Positions 9,001-16,761 of a stretch of 64,000 bases of DNA are shown here, one piece after another. Numbering within the stretch: position 1 is the stretch's first letter; each line of letters begins with the position of its first letter. The notes beneath the pieces were generated by a model, which was given only the letters and a program-made list of their open reading frames with translations, did no database searches and was not told the DNA's origin. The position numbers and the translations under genes were made by a program. The stretch is from JACPPO01 sp965262505 (lineage in GTDB: Bacteria; Acidobacteriota; Vicinamibacteria; Vicinamibacterales; UBA2999): NCBI GenBank assembly GCA_965262505.1, contig CBDHFM010000030.1, positions 3,782,001-3,846,000 of the forward strand, in the 5' to 3' direction.

Positions 9001-9024
9001 AAACGAGAAAGGTTATACCATTTC
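8986..9024 (-). promoter_or_regulatory. Promoter/leader element, copy 1 of 2
   Basis: A 39-base segment is repeated at 11085-11123 with 35 identical positions and no gaps. On the minus strand it holds a TATAAC hexamer (9012-9017), then 11 bases, then the ATG of the MBL gene. I see no ribosome-binding site between the hexamer and the ATG. Conservation across two divergent loci suggests a functional promoter or a duplicated upstream region. Confidence 0.5.
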
Positions 9025-9104
9025 GCGGCTTCGAGGCGAAAGCCTTGGAGACAGGTTATCCCTGTGATTTCCGTATCGCCAGGGGTATTCAAGGAGCGAA
9101 CGGT

Positions 9105-9992
9105 ATGAATCGACAGTGTGGGCGTTGGTGGCCGGCGGGCCGTGTGCCGTTCCTTGTGCTGCTGGTGACGGTATGGAGCCATCCTGCGCTGGCCCAGTTG
9201 GACATGAGCGGTATGTGGCAATCGATGCCCCGCAACCAGGACGGGAGCGGGCTGACCGGCGACGCGGCCGGCGTGCCGGTCTCGCCGGAGGGCCGGTGGC
9301 GTGGCGACAGCTGGTCGCCTGAGGATTTCGACGTCGCCGAATGGGTGTGCCGGCCGCATACGTTCGACTACGGGCTCGAAGGTGGTCTCTCCCGCATGCG
9401 TGTCTGGACGGAGGTCGACAAGGACACGCAGCGCCTGATCGCGTACCACGCGCACGCGAATCAGGAGGAGCAGGAGGTCACGATCTGGATGGATGGCCGC
9501 CCGCACCCGCCGGCGAACTCGCTGCACACCTGGAGCGGCTTTTCGACCGGCGAATGGGAGGGGGATGTGCTGGTCGTGACAACCACCCATGTCAAGGAGG
9601 CGTACATCCGTCGCACGGGGCTGATGCGAAGCGATCAGGCGACGGTGCGTACGCGCTGGCGGCGGATGGGCGACTACCTGCAGTTGACCACGATCCTGTA
9701 CGACCCCGTGTATCTGGCCGAGCCGTACATTCGAAGCTCCACGATGTTTCTCTACGAGCCCACGATGCCGATGGATCCGTACCCGTGCGAAGAGGCCACC
9801 GAGACCGCCGTGCCGCGCGGCGACGTGCCACACTTCCTGCCGGGCACCAGCCCGTTGCCTGGGTTGGATCCGGACGTGGCGGACCGGTTCGGGACGCCCA
9901 ATGAGGCGCGGCTTGGCGGACCGGAAACGATGTATCCCGAGTACATCGAGAAGATGAGCACGATGCCGGCCGCGGGAGCGGCCGGGCGCTAG
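9105..9992 (+). CDS. Secreted MDGRPHP-superfamily protein, subfamily B2, copy 1
   Basis: ATG 9105 follows AAGGAG and begins a signal peptide ending in ALAQ; the upstream in-frame ATG at 9045 has no such support. The 295-residue product shows PRNQDGSGLTGDAAG, EWVCRPHTFDYGLEGG, WMDGRPHPPANSLHTW, GFSTGEWEGDVL, THVKEAYIRRTGLMRSD, YDPVYLAEPY and YPCEEATETAVPRG. It ends with a PETMYPEYIEKM segment. The copy at 13587 is closely similar and is coupled to an MBL gene. This copy stands alone, divergent from the MBL operon and convergent with the B1 gene at 10018, with 25 bases between the stop codons. Function unknown. Confidence 0.78.
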   Translation: MNRQCGRWWPAGRVPFLVLLVTVWSHPALAQLDMSGMWQSMPRNQDGSGLTGDAAGVPVSPEGRWRGDSWSPEDFDVAEWVCRPHTFDYGLEGGLSRMRVWTEVDKDTQRLIAYHAHANQEEQEVTIWMDGRPHPPANSLHTWSGFSTGEWEGDVLVVTTTHVKEAYIRRTGLMRSDQATVRTRWRRMGDYLQLTTILYDPVYLAEPYIRSSTMFLYEPTMPMDPYPCEEATETAVPRGDVPHFLPGTSPLPGLDPDVADRFGTPNEARLGGPETMYPEYIEKMSTMPAAGAAGR

Positions 9993-10017
9993 GTCGAGAC
10001 GCTATCTGGCTCGAGGC

Positions 10018-11040
10018 CTATTGGCTCGAGCTATCGACTGATGAGCGCCGCCCGCGCGGGCCCAGCACGCCGAAGCCGCCGTCGTTGCACGTGAGATTGG
10101 GTGCCCCCCCGGGCCGGCCCTGCCGTTCGATCCACGCACAGCAGTACCCAGGCGCGCGCGTCCAGCAATCGGCGGGTGGCGTGTAGCTGTCCCTGATCTT
10201 CTTGCGGTACTCGGGATAGAGCGTCTCGGCGTACCCCATGGCGGCCTCTTGCGGCACGTTGAAGGTCCGCGCCATGTAGTCCGCTTCCGGGTTCTGGCCC
10301 GGAGCGTAGTGCGGCACCCCACCGTTATCCTCGAGGTACGGAATCAGGTTCGCCGTGACGCAGATGCCCGCCCGCGTCTGATCGCCGCCTGGATCGAACT
10401 CCCAGACACGGCTGACGACGTGCGGTTCGGTCAGGTAGACCGGATCCTGCTGGATCGTCACGATCGTCAGCAGATCGTCGTGTCGCGTGATGTGCAGGGT
10501 GAAGGTCGACAAGTCGCTGCCTGGGATGCCAACCCCTCGCCGGATCCAGGCAGTCTTGACATGCGTAAGCCGTGCCGTCAGCGTGTTGCCTTCCCACTTC
10601 CCGGTCCCGAAGCCGCCCTCGGTGTGCTGCGCATTGGGAGACGGGTGGGGACGCCCGTCCATCCAGATCCTGATCGCCCCCCTCAGATTGTCGCCGGCGA
10701 TCACCCAGGCAACGACGGCACCCGACTCATCAAGTTCCTTGACCATCTGGATCCCGCGCGGCCGGTACTGAAAGATGCCGGCCGACTGTGCCAGGCACTG
10801 GCGCTCGTACGTCGCAGGATGATTCGACGTGTAGTACAGCGCCTTCGCGCGTCCGTCGTCGGTCAGCGGCATCCCGGTGTAGTCGCCCATGAACGACCCG
10901 GGGCCGCGCTCGATGTAGTCCTCGTGCATGCGGGACGAATAGGCTCCGGACAGTTCAACCTGAGCCACTGCGGGGCTGCTTGCGACGAACAGGGCACAGG
11001 CGAATGTGAGCGCGCGCGTGGGTGTGACGCGCATCATCAT
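10018..11040 (-). CDS. Secreted MDGRPHP-superfamily protein, subfamily B1, copy 2
   Basis: Three consecutive ATG codons (11040, 11037, 11034) follow GGAG; the spacing best suits the second or third, and the first is given here. The signal peptide ends in AVAQ. The product is a close relative of the gene at 6198, with MHEDYIERGPGSFMGDYTG, CLAQSAG, WMDGRPHPSPNAQH, TGKWEGNTL, RRGVGIPGSD, QDPVYLTEPH and the same Cys-rich tail CWTRAPGYCCAWIERQG. It stands as a single gene. The 39-base promoter-like element is upstream, followed by a possible 20-codon reading frame that begins like the MBL protein (MTQPM) and ends in an ATGA overlap with this gene. That suggests an MBL gene once preceded it. Confidence 0.77.
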   Translation of the reverse strand: MMMRVTPTRALTFACALFVASSPAVAQVELSGAYSSRMHEDYIERGPGSFMGDYTGMPLTDDGRAKALYYTSNHPATYERQCLAQSAGIFQYRPRGIQMVKELDESGAVVAWVIAGDNLRGAIRIWMDGRPHPSPNAQHTEGGFGTGKWEGNTLTARLTHVKTAWIRRGVGIPGSDLSTFTLHITRHDDLLTIVTIQQDPVYLTEPHVVSRVWEFDPGGDQTRAGICVTANLIPYLEDNGGVPHYAPGQNPEADYMARTFNVPQEAAMGYAETLYPEYRKKIRDSYTPPADCWTRAPGYCCAWIERQGRPGGAPNLTCNDGGFGVLGPRGRRSSVDSSSQ

Positions 11041-11084
11041 GCACTCCGACCACTGACTTCCGTGCAGTCGGGTTCTTCCGGACT

Positions 11085-11123
11085 CATCGGTTGCGTCACA
11101 AGCAAAAAAGGTTATACCATTTC
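11085..11123 (-). promoter_or_regulatory. Promoter/leader element, copy 2 of 2
   Basis: This copy matches 8986-9024 at 35 of 39 positions. It has TATAAC at 11111-11116 on the minus strand and, 11 bases later, a GTG at 11099 where copy 1 has the MBL start codon. From that GTG a 20-codon frame runs into the start of the B1 gene. Confidence 0.5.
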
Positions 11124-11237
11124 CCGCCCTCCGTGAGCATTCCATGAACGCCTGCGGGCATACGCCCGCGACGTGTCACTCGCGCGAGATGGGACATAGG
11201 CGCGCACCGCGCGGAGTGACGGGGAGAGGAAGAACAT

Positions 11238-11849
11238 ATGACCGCACGATGGCTGGGCCTCATGCTCGTGTTCGGCTGGACGTTTGGGACTGCAGTGATT
11301 GCGCAAGGGCCAGGGCCGCGAGGGCCGGGGCCGCGGGGGGATCGGCCGCCCGAGGAGGCAAGGCTGAGGCTGACTGCCCCTTGGACTGACGCCAGTCAGC
11401 TGCCCTGGCAGTACACCTGCTATGCGCTGGACGGCAACCCGGGTTCGCCGCCCTTGCAGTGGGCTAACGCCGCGGAGGAGACGGCGAGCTTCACGCTCAT
11501 GGTGAACGGCACCGACAATCATCCCCGTGGAGGGCTGACGCAGGAGTTCTTCTGGGTCCGATGGAACATCCCGGCCGGCGCGACGCAGATCTCCGCGAGC
11601 GTTCCGGAGGGTGCGGAGCTCCCCGACGGGAGCCGCCAGGTGGCAGGCGGAAGAGGGCTCATGGGATATAGGCCACCGTGTGCGCCCGTCGGGACCGGCC
11701 CGCTGCACTATCAATTCAAGCTGTACGCGCTCGACCAGATGTTGACGCTCCCGGCGGACGCCTCGCGCGCCGACGTGCTCACGGCGATGGACGGGCACAT
11801 CGTCGGGACGAGCACGTACTACGGAGTGATCGATGCGCAGCCCCAGTAG
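11238..11849 (+). CDS. Secreted PEBP (YbhB/YbcL, Raf-kinase-inhibitor-like) protein
   Basis: The 203-residue product has a signal peptide ending in VIAQ, a Gly/Pro/Arg-rich linker (GPGPRGPGPRGDRPP) and then a PEBP domain. Matching motifs are CYALDGNPGSPPLQW, FTLMVNGTD, FFWVRWNIPAGATQIS, YRPPCAPVGTGPLHYQF, KLYALDQMLTLP and a final TSTYYGVI. Bacterial PEBP proteins bind small anionic or hydrophobic ligands, but their substrates are mostly unknown. A good ribosome-binding site (GGAGAGGA) precedes the ATG. It is followed by a DUF6152 gene after about 100 bases and may open the plus-strand run of secreted-protein genes up to 17814. The family call is secure. Confidence 0.8.
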   Translation: MTARWLGLMLVFGWTFGTAVIAQGPGPRGPGPRGDRPPEEARLRLTAPWTDASQLPWQYTCYALDGNPGSPPLQWANAAEETASFTLMVNGTDNHPRGGLTQEFFWVRWNIPAGATQISASVPEGAELPDGSRQVAGGRGLMGYRPPCAPVGTGPLHYQFKLYALDQMLTLPADASRADVLTAMDGHIVGTSTYYGVIDAQPQ

Positions 11850-11952
11850 CGCCAGCGGGTGAAATCGCGCGGTGGCAATTGAAAGGTTGGTTGGGAGAGA
11901 ATGTATCGTGAAGCGTCGCTGTTCTAGCATCTGCGGATCAGGAGGACCAGGA

Positions 11953-12348
11953 ATGAAGCGTTTTTTCGTTGCGGCCTTTGTCGTTGTGGCGCTCGCCTTC
12001 AGTGCCCAGGCGTGGGCCCATCACTCATTCGCGGCGACCTATCTGGAAGATCAGGAAGTCACGATTGAAGGACGGCTCGTACAGTTCCTGCTGCGCAATC
12101 CGCACTCCTTCGTGCACGTCATGGTCGAGGAACCGGATGGCTCGATGGCGCGCTACGTTGTGGAGTGGGGTTCCCCCGCCCAGCTCAGAGGCAAAGTTTC
12201 CAGAGACACGCTGAAGCCCGGCGACCAGGTGATTATCAGCGGCAATCCCAGCCGCAACGCGGCCGACCACCGCGTCCGCCTGCTCAAGTTTGAGCGTCCG
12301 AGCGACGGCTGGAGCTGGGGCATGCTTGCGGGCGAGACGTTCGACTAA
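11953..12348 (+). CDS. DUF6152 secreted protein, copy 2
   Basis: The ATG at 11953 follows GGAGGACCAGGA; an upstream in-frame start at 11872 would place 27 extra residues before the signal peptide and is rejected. The signal peptide ends at AWA, an ideal cleavage site, directly before His23-His24 (HHSF). The mature domain shows LLRNPHSFVHVMV, VVEWGSPAQLRG, TLKPGDQVIISG and a C-terminal RPSDGWSWG. That RPSDG(F/W)SW ending is shared with the copy at 15563 but not with the copies at 3648, 25135 and 28357, so there are two subtypes. It precedes a CytoC_RC gene, as copy 1 precedes one in its unit. Function unknown; see the copper-site proposal. Confidence 0.8.
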   Translation: MKRFFVAAFVVVALAFSAQAWAHHSFAATYLEDQEVTIEGRLVQFLLRNPHSFVHVMVEEPDGSMARYVVEWGSPAQLRGKVSRDTLKPGDQVIISGNPSRNAADHRVRLLKFERPSDGWSWGMLAGETFD

Positions 12349-12424
12349 CAGCGTACTAAGACGTCTGCGAGTTTCTTCCACGGGCGTTGTAGCGATTCGC
12401 GCTCGACAAGGGGGGCAGATAGGA

Positions 12425-13573
12425 ATGAAGTTCGGCCGGAGGCGCCCGGTGTTCTGGGTCACGGGCGCGGCGCTGGTGTGCCTGATCGGCGTAGCGTCGG
12501 TACGCGGCCAGGCCGGGCCGGTGCAGGGTCCCCTGATGACGGACGACCTGTACGAGAGCGTCCAGCTTCTCAAAGGCATTCCGGTTGACACGTTCCTCGA
12601 CGCGATGGGGATGTTTGCCGCCTCCTTGGGTACTGACTGCACGTATTGTCATGTCAAGGATGCCGCATTGAATCGGAACGAGTTTGCGACAGCAACCCCG
12701 CGGATCCAGCGGGCGCGCCAGATGATCGTGATGGTACGGACGCTGAATGAGACCTATTTCAGCGGTGCGCCACGTGTGAGCTGCTTCACGTGCCACAGAG
12801 GCGCGTTCGCGCCTGCCACCGCGCCGAGCCTCGCTCTCCAGTACGGCACGCCGGGCGATAATCCAAACGTGATCGATTTCGTCCCCGAGACCCGTGTGAC
12901 CGTTGAACAGGTTTTTGACAGGTATCTCGAGGCGCTCGGTGGGGTGGAAAGGCTGACCGGGATTACGAGCTTCGTCGCCAGGGGGACGTACGCAGGGTAC
13001 GACACAGGCTTCGCCGAGTTTCCGGTGGAGATCTTCGCCAAGGCTCCTGCGCAGCGCACCTGGATCGTCGACACGATCGACGGGGCCAGCCCCAGGGTCT
13101 TCGACGGCCGCAGCGGTTGGCGCGCGGGGCCCGATGCCCCGGCACCGGTTGTGCCGCTGACCGCCGGGAATCTGGACGTTGCCCGGATGGAGGCGATCGT
13201 GGCGTTTCCGGCCGGGATCAAGGAGGCCTTCAGCGAGTGGGAGGTGGGCACCACCTTCATCGACGATCGCGAGGTCCAACTCGTGCAGGGAACCCGCGCC
13301 GGGCAGCTTCCCGTGAACCTCTACTTCGACGCCGAGTCCGGCCTGCTGGTGCGGCTCGTGCGCTGGAACTTGACGCCGGTCGGCCCTGTTCCCACCCAGA
13401 TTAATTACGGCGACTACCGCGATGTGGCTGGTGTCAGGATGCCGTTCACCTGGACGACGACCCGGACGTACATGGAGCTGACGATTCAGTTGAGCGAGTT
13501 GCAGCCAAACGTCCCGGTCGACGCGGCAAGGTTCGCCGCGCCGAGCCCGGTGCCTGTTGCTGATGGTTTCTAG
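12425..13573 (+). CDS. CytoC_RC dihaem cytochrome c fused to a LolA-like domain, copy 2
   Basis: The 382-residue product has an N-terminal export signal, haem motifs CTYCH (residues 72-76) and CFTCH (120-124), and the Met-bearing helix AMGMFAASLG before the first haem. Its C-terminal half carries the same LolA-like landmarks as the gene at 5022: DRYLEALGG, FPVEIFAKAP, GNLDVARMEA, LVRLVRW and PVDAARF. The chosen ATG (12425) starts the hydrophobic segment; the in-frame upstream start at 12290 lies inside the preceding DUF6152 gene. Only 13 bases separate it from the B2 gene that follows, so the genes from 11953 to 16730 are probably co-transcribed. A periplasmic electron-transfer role is likely by family. 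Confidence 0.8.
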   Translation: MKFGRRRPVFWVTGAALVCLIGVASVRGQAGPVQGPLMTDDLYESVQLLKGIPVDTFLDAMGMFAASLGTDCTYCHVKDAALNRNEFATATPRIQRARQMIVMVRTLNETYFSGAPRVSCFTCHRGAFAPATAPSLALQYGTPGDNPNVIDFVPETRVTVEQVFDRYLEALGGVERLTGITSFVARGTYAGYDTGFAEFPVEIFAKAPAQRTWIVDTIDGASPRVFDGRSGWRAGPDAPAPVVPLTAGNLDVARMEAIVAFPAGIKEAFSEWEVGTTFIDDREVQLVQGTRAGQLPVNLYFDAESGLLVRLVRWNLTPVGPVPTQINYGDYRDVAGVRMPFTWTTTRTYMELTIQLSELQPNVPVDAARFAAPSPVPVADGF

Positions 13574-13586
13574 GGTGGAGAGCGGT

Positions 13587-14498
13587 ATGTATCGAGGGCG
13601 CGTCGCTTTGTGGAGCAGGGTCGGCCGTGTGTCGTTGCTCGTCGTGCTGGCGATGTCGCTCGGTCGTCCGGCGCTCGCGCAAGTGGACGTGACGGGTCTG
13701 TGGCGTCCGCTGCCGCGCAATCAGGATGGAAGCGGCATGACCGGCGACTCGGCCGGCGTTCCGGTCTCGCCCGAGGGTCAGTGGAGAGCCCAGTCCTGGT
13801 CGCCGGAGGACTTTGACATCGCCGAATGGGTATGCCGGCCGCACGCATTCGACTACTCGCTGGAGGGGCCCCTGTCGGCGATGCGGTTGTGGGCGGACAT
13901 GGACCGCCCCACACAGCAAGTCACCGCCTACCAAGGGCACATCAACATGGAGGAGCAGGAGATGACCATCTGGATGGATGGCCGTCCGCGCCCTCCCGAG
14001 AATGCGCTTCACACCTGGAGTGGTTTTTCGACCGGAGAATGGGATGGCGACGTGCTCGTCGTGACGACCACCCACCTCAAGGAGGCGTACATCAGGCGTA
14101 CCGGGCTGATGCGAAGCGACCGGTCGACGGTGCGCACGCGCTGGAGGCGCATGGGCGATTATCTGCAGGCCACCTCGATCTTGTACGATCCCGTTTACAT
14201 GGCGGAACCGTACCCGCGGAGCACGATGATGTGGGTTAACGACCCCGCGCTCGAGGAGCATCCCTATCCCTGCGAGGAGGCGACGGAGACCGCCGTGCCG
14301 CGCGGCAACGTGCCGCATTTTCTACCGGGCACAAGCCCGCTGCCGGGCTTGGATCCCGATCTAGCGGATCGGTTCGCGACGCCTTACGAAGCGCGGCTGG
14401 GCGGACCGGAAACGATGTATCCCGAGTACATTGAAAAGATGAAAACCTTCCCTCGCCCCGGGGCGGCTCCTGCGGGAGCCTCGGAGAGCCAGCCATGA
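13587..14498 (+). CDS. Secreted MDGRPHP-superfamily protein, subfamily B2, copy 2
   Basis: ATG 13587 lies behind GTGGAGAG and starts a signal peptide ending in ALAQ. The 303-residue product matches the B2 gene at 9105 almost motif for motif: PRNQDGSGMTGDSAG, EWVCRPHAFDYSLEG, WMDGRPRPPENALHTW, GFSTGEWDGDVL, THLKEAYIRRTGLMRSD, YDPVYMAEPY and YPCEEATETAVPRG. Its MDGR motif reads MDGRPRP, with His replaced by Arg, whereas most relatives keep His. The gene overlaps the following MBL gene by four bases (ATGA), which indicates translational coupling and supports a shared role of B2 and MBL proteins. Molecular function is unknown. Confidence 0.78.
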   Translation: MYRGRVALWSRVGRVSLLVVLAMSLGRPALAQVDVTGLWRPLPRNQDGSGMTGDSAGVPVSPEGQWRAQSWSPEDFDIAEWVCRPHAFDYSLEGPLSAMRLWADMDRPTQQVTAYQGHINMEEQEMTIWMDGRPRPPENALHTWSGFSTGEWDGDVLVVTTTHLKEAYIRRTGLMRSDRSTVRTRWRRMGDYLQATSILYDPVYMAEPYPRSTMMWVNDPALEEHPYPCEEATETAVPRGNVPHFLPGTSPLPGLDPDLADRFATPYEARLGGPETMYPEYIEKMKTFPRPGAAPAGASESQP

Positions 14499-15544
14499 GT
14501 CAACTGCAGCGCACATCGTCGGCCGCCCCCCGGCTGACGCTCGTATGGGTGTCGTCCGTCGCGTGTCTGGGACTGCTTGGTTTCAGCGAGCAGGCCTCCA
14601 CGCAGGCTGGTCGAGACCGTGCCGCCTGGTCGCCGGCGCTGAGCGCGCCTGCCGCCGGTGAGATTCAGGTGCTGCCGGTCGCGGGCAACGTGCACATGCT
14701 CGTCGGGGCAGGCGGCAATATCACCGTGCAGGCGGGTGAGAACGGCGTGCTGCTGGTGGACACCGGGCTCGCCTCCATGAGTGACGAAGTCCTCGCGGCG
14801 GTCAGGACGATCTCCACAGGCCCGATACGATACATCGTCAACACGACGGCTGGTGCGGATCATACGGGGGGGAACGTAGCGATCGCCGACGTCGGCGAGA
14901 CGATTCCGTTCCGTGCGGCCAATTACACGGCGGGCCCGCAGGGCGCACTGGATATTGGCCGGGCGTCCATCATTTCGTACTACACCGTGCTGCACAGGAT
15001 GTCGGCCCCGACCGGGCAAACGGCGACGACGCCCGAGGATGGGTGGCCCGATAACACATACTCGATCGAACAGAAGCGGCTCTACTTCAACGATGAACCG
15101 GTGGTGATCATGCATCAGACCGCAAACACGGACGGCAACAGCATCGTGCTGTTCCGGAAGTCCGATGTCGTCAGCGCCGGCGACATGCTGGACCTTACCG
15201 GGTATCCCATGATCGACCTCGAGGCCGGCGGGAGTATGCAGGCGATGGTGGAGGCGATGAACCGCCTGATCGACGTCGTGGTTCCCCGAGCGAACGCGGC
15301 AGGCGGTACGATGGTCGTCCCGGGGCACGGCCGCATTGCCGACCATGCCGAAGTTGTCTACTATCGTGACATGCTCACGATTGTTCGCGATCGGATCCAG
15401 GATCTGATCGCGAAGGGGATGACGCTGGACCAGGTGAAGGCGGCAAGGCCCACCCGGGATTGGGACGCGCGGTACGGCAAAGAGGCAGGCGCCTGGACCA
15501 CCGATATGTTTGTCGAGGCGGCGTATCAAAGCCTCAGTAGGTAG
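14495..15544 (+). CDS. Metallo-beta-lactamase-fold protein with lost metal ligands, copy 2
   Basis: The 349-residue product has a hydrophobic N-terminal export segment and the MBL fold from about residue 57 (VLPVAGNVHMLVGAGGNITVQ, NGVLLVDTG). The HxHxDH motif is replaced by NTTAGADHTGG (residues 116-126): both leading histidines are gone (Thr118, Gly120) while Asp122 and His123 stay. The next metal-ligand region, AHSDGDS in the paralogue at 8005, reads ANTDGNS here, so a third histidine is also lost. PGHGRIADHAE is kept near the end. A normal dinuclear zinc hydrolase is therefore unlikely. It is coupled by an ATGA overlap to the B2 gene and followed by a DUF6152 gene 18 bases later. Confidence 0.75.
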   Translation: MSQLQRTSSAAPRLTLVWVSSVACLGLLGFSEQASTQAGRDRAAWSPALSAPAAGEIQVLPVAGNVHMLVGAGGNITVQAGENGVLLVDTGLASMSDEVLAAVRTISTGPIRYIVNTTAGADHTGGNVAIADVGETIPFRAANYTAGPQGALDIGRASIISYYTVLHRMSAPTGQTATTPEDGWPDNTYSIEQKRLYFNDEPVVIMHQTANTDGNSIVLFRKSDVVSAGDMLDLTGYPMIDLEAGGSMQAMVEAMNRLIDVVVPRANAAGGTMVVPGHGRIADHAEVVYYRDMLTIVRDRIQDLIAKGMTLDQVKAARPTRDWDARYGKEAGAWTTDMFVEAAYQSLSR

Positions 15545-15562
15545 CTTAAAAGGAGACACGAA

Positions 15563-15952
15563 ATGACACGCACTATTCTGGTGCTCTTGGCTGGTCTCGT
15601 CCTCCTCGCAGGGGCCGATCGGGTGTTCGCACATCACTCGTTCTCGGCGACCTACGATTCGGAGAAGGCGGTCGAGATCGAGGGCCTCGTGAAGGAGTTC
15701 GTCTGGCGGAATCCCCATTCGTTCATGAGGATCGACGTGACGGATGAGGACGGGTCGGTGAAGACCTGGGCGCTGGAGTGGGGTTCGACCAACGACTTGA
15801 CGCAAGCGAAGATCACGAGAACGACGCTCAGGCCCGGCGACCGTATCGTCGTGGTCGGCGAGGCTCCGCGCGATCCAACATCGCTCCGGCTGCTCATCTC
15901 GAGTGTGACTCGACCGAGTGACGGATTCTCGTGGCGGGGCAGGGTCGACTAG
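15563..15952 (+). CDS. DUF6152 secreted protein, copy 3
   Basis: The ATG follows AAAAGGAGACACGAA, a strong ribosome-binding site. The 129-residue product has a signal peptide ending VFA directly before His24-His25 (HHSF). Motifs are VEIEGLVKEFVWRNPHSF, WALEWGSTNDLTQ, TLRPGDRIVVVGEAP and the C-terminal RPSDGFSW shared with the copy at 11953. Its neighbours are the MBL gene upstream and the subfamily C gene one base downstream, the same companion that follows the MBL gene on the minus strand at 7241. That recurring set of DUF6152, C and MBL argues for a functional link. Molecular role unknown. Confidence 0.8.
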   Translation: MTRTILVLLAGLVLLAGADRVFAHHSFSATYDSEKAVEIEGLVKEFVWRNPHSFMRIDVTDEDGSVKTWALEWGSTNDLTQAKITRTTLRPGDRIVVVGEAPRDPTSLRLLISSVTRPSDGFSWRGRVD

Positions 15953-15953
15953 C

Positions 15954-16730
15954 ATGCGTCGACCCTGGTTCGCGCTGCTCGCCGTTCTGGTGTTGGCTGC
16001 CGCTCCCGGTGACGCCGACGCCCAGGGACGGGGGCGGGGCGGGCCGCCCCCGGGGCCGCCACCATCCGGACGCGCCGCCGCCCCGAAGGATCTGACGGGG
16101 ACTTGGGTGTCGGTGGTGACCGAACACTGGCATCTGCGGATGCTGGTGCCCCCCGTGGGGGATTTCTCCATGTTGCCGCTCAACGCCGAGGCGCGCCGGA
16201 TCGCCAACGCGTGGGACCCCGCACAGGTGAGCGATGCCGACCAGTGCAAGCCGTACGGTGCGGCGGCCATCATGCGGGTGCCGGGGCGGCTGAACATCCA
16301 GTGGGCCGACGACGACACGCTGCAGATGGATATCGATTCGGGAACGCAGACGCGCATGTTCCACTTCAATAGCGCGGTGCCGGCCCGCCAGGGTCTCGAA
16401 TGGCAGGGCTACTCGGTGGCCGCGTGGGAACCCCTGGTGAGGGGACGCGGTCGCGGCGCTCCGCCGCCGACGCAGTTGAAGGTGACGACCACCCGTATGC
16501 GGGCAGGCTCCCTGCGCCGGAACGGCATTCCCTATAGCGAGAACGCGGTCCTGGAGGAATACTACGATCGCTTCACGGAGCCGAACGGGGATGAGTGGCT
16601 GGTGGTCACCACCATCGTCACCGATCCGGAGTACCTGACGCAGCCCTACGCCACGACCAACCACTTCAGGAAGATTGCAGACCAGTCGGGTTGGGACCCG
16701 ACGCCGTGCCAGGCGGACCAGGCCCGTTGA
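15954..16730 (+). CDS. Secreted MDGRPHP-superfamily protein, subfamily C, copy 2
   Basis: ATG 15954 lies one base after the DUF6152 stop; the in-frame start at 15918 inside that gene is less likely because the signal peptide begins at MRRPWFALL. The 258-residue product has a Gly/Pro/Arg-rich linker after the signal peptide, then DQCKPYGAAAIMR, IQWADDDTLQMDI, QTRMFHF, SLRRNGIPYS, TDPEYLTQPY and WDPTPCQAD. It parallels the gene at 7241 along its length, including both cysteines. It is the penultimate gene of the run, before a dihaem cytochrome 31 bases downstream. No enzymatic motif is recognised. Confidence 0.75.
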   Translation: MRRPWFALLAVLVLAAAPGDADAQGRGRGGPPPGPPPSGRAAAPKDLTGTWVSVVTEHWHLRMLVPPVGDFSMLPLNAEARRIANAWDPAQVSDADQCKPYGAAAIMRVPGRLNIQWADDDTLQMDIDSGTQTRMFHFNSAVPARQGLEWQGYSVAAWEPLVRGRGRGAPPPTQLKVTTTRMRAGSLRRNGIPYSENAVLEEYYDRFTEPNGDEWLVVTTIVTDPEYLTQPYATTNHFRKIADQSGWDPTPCQADQAR

Positions 16731-16761
16731 TGAGCGCTTCCACCTTGTGAGGGACAGACTT

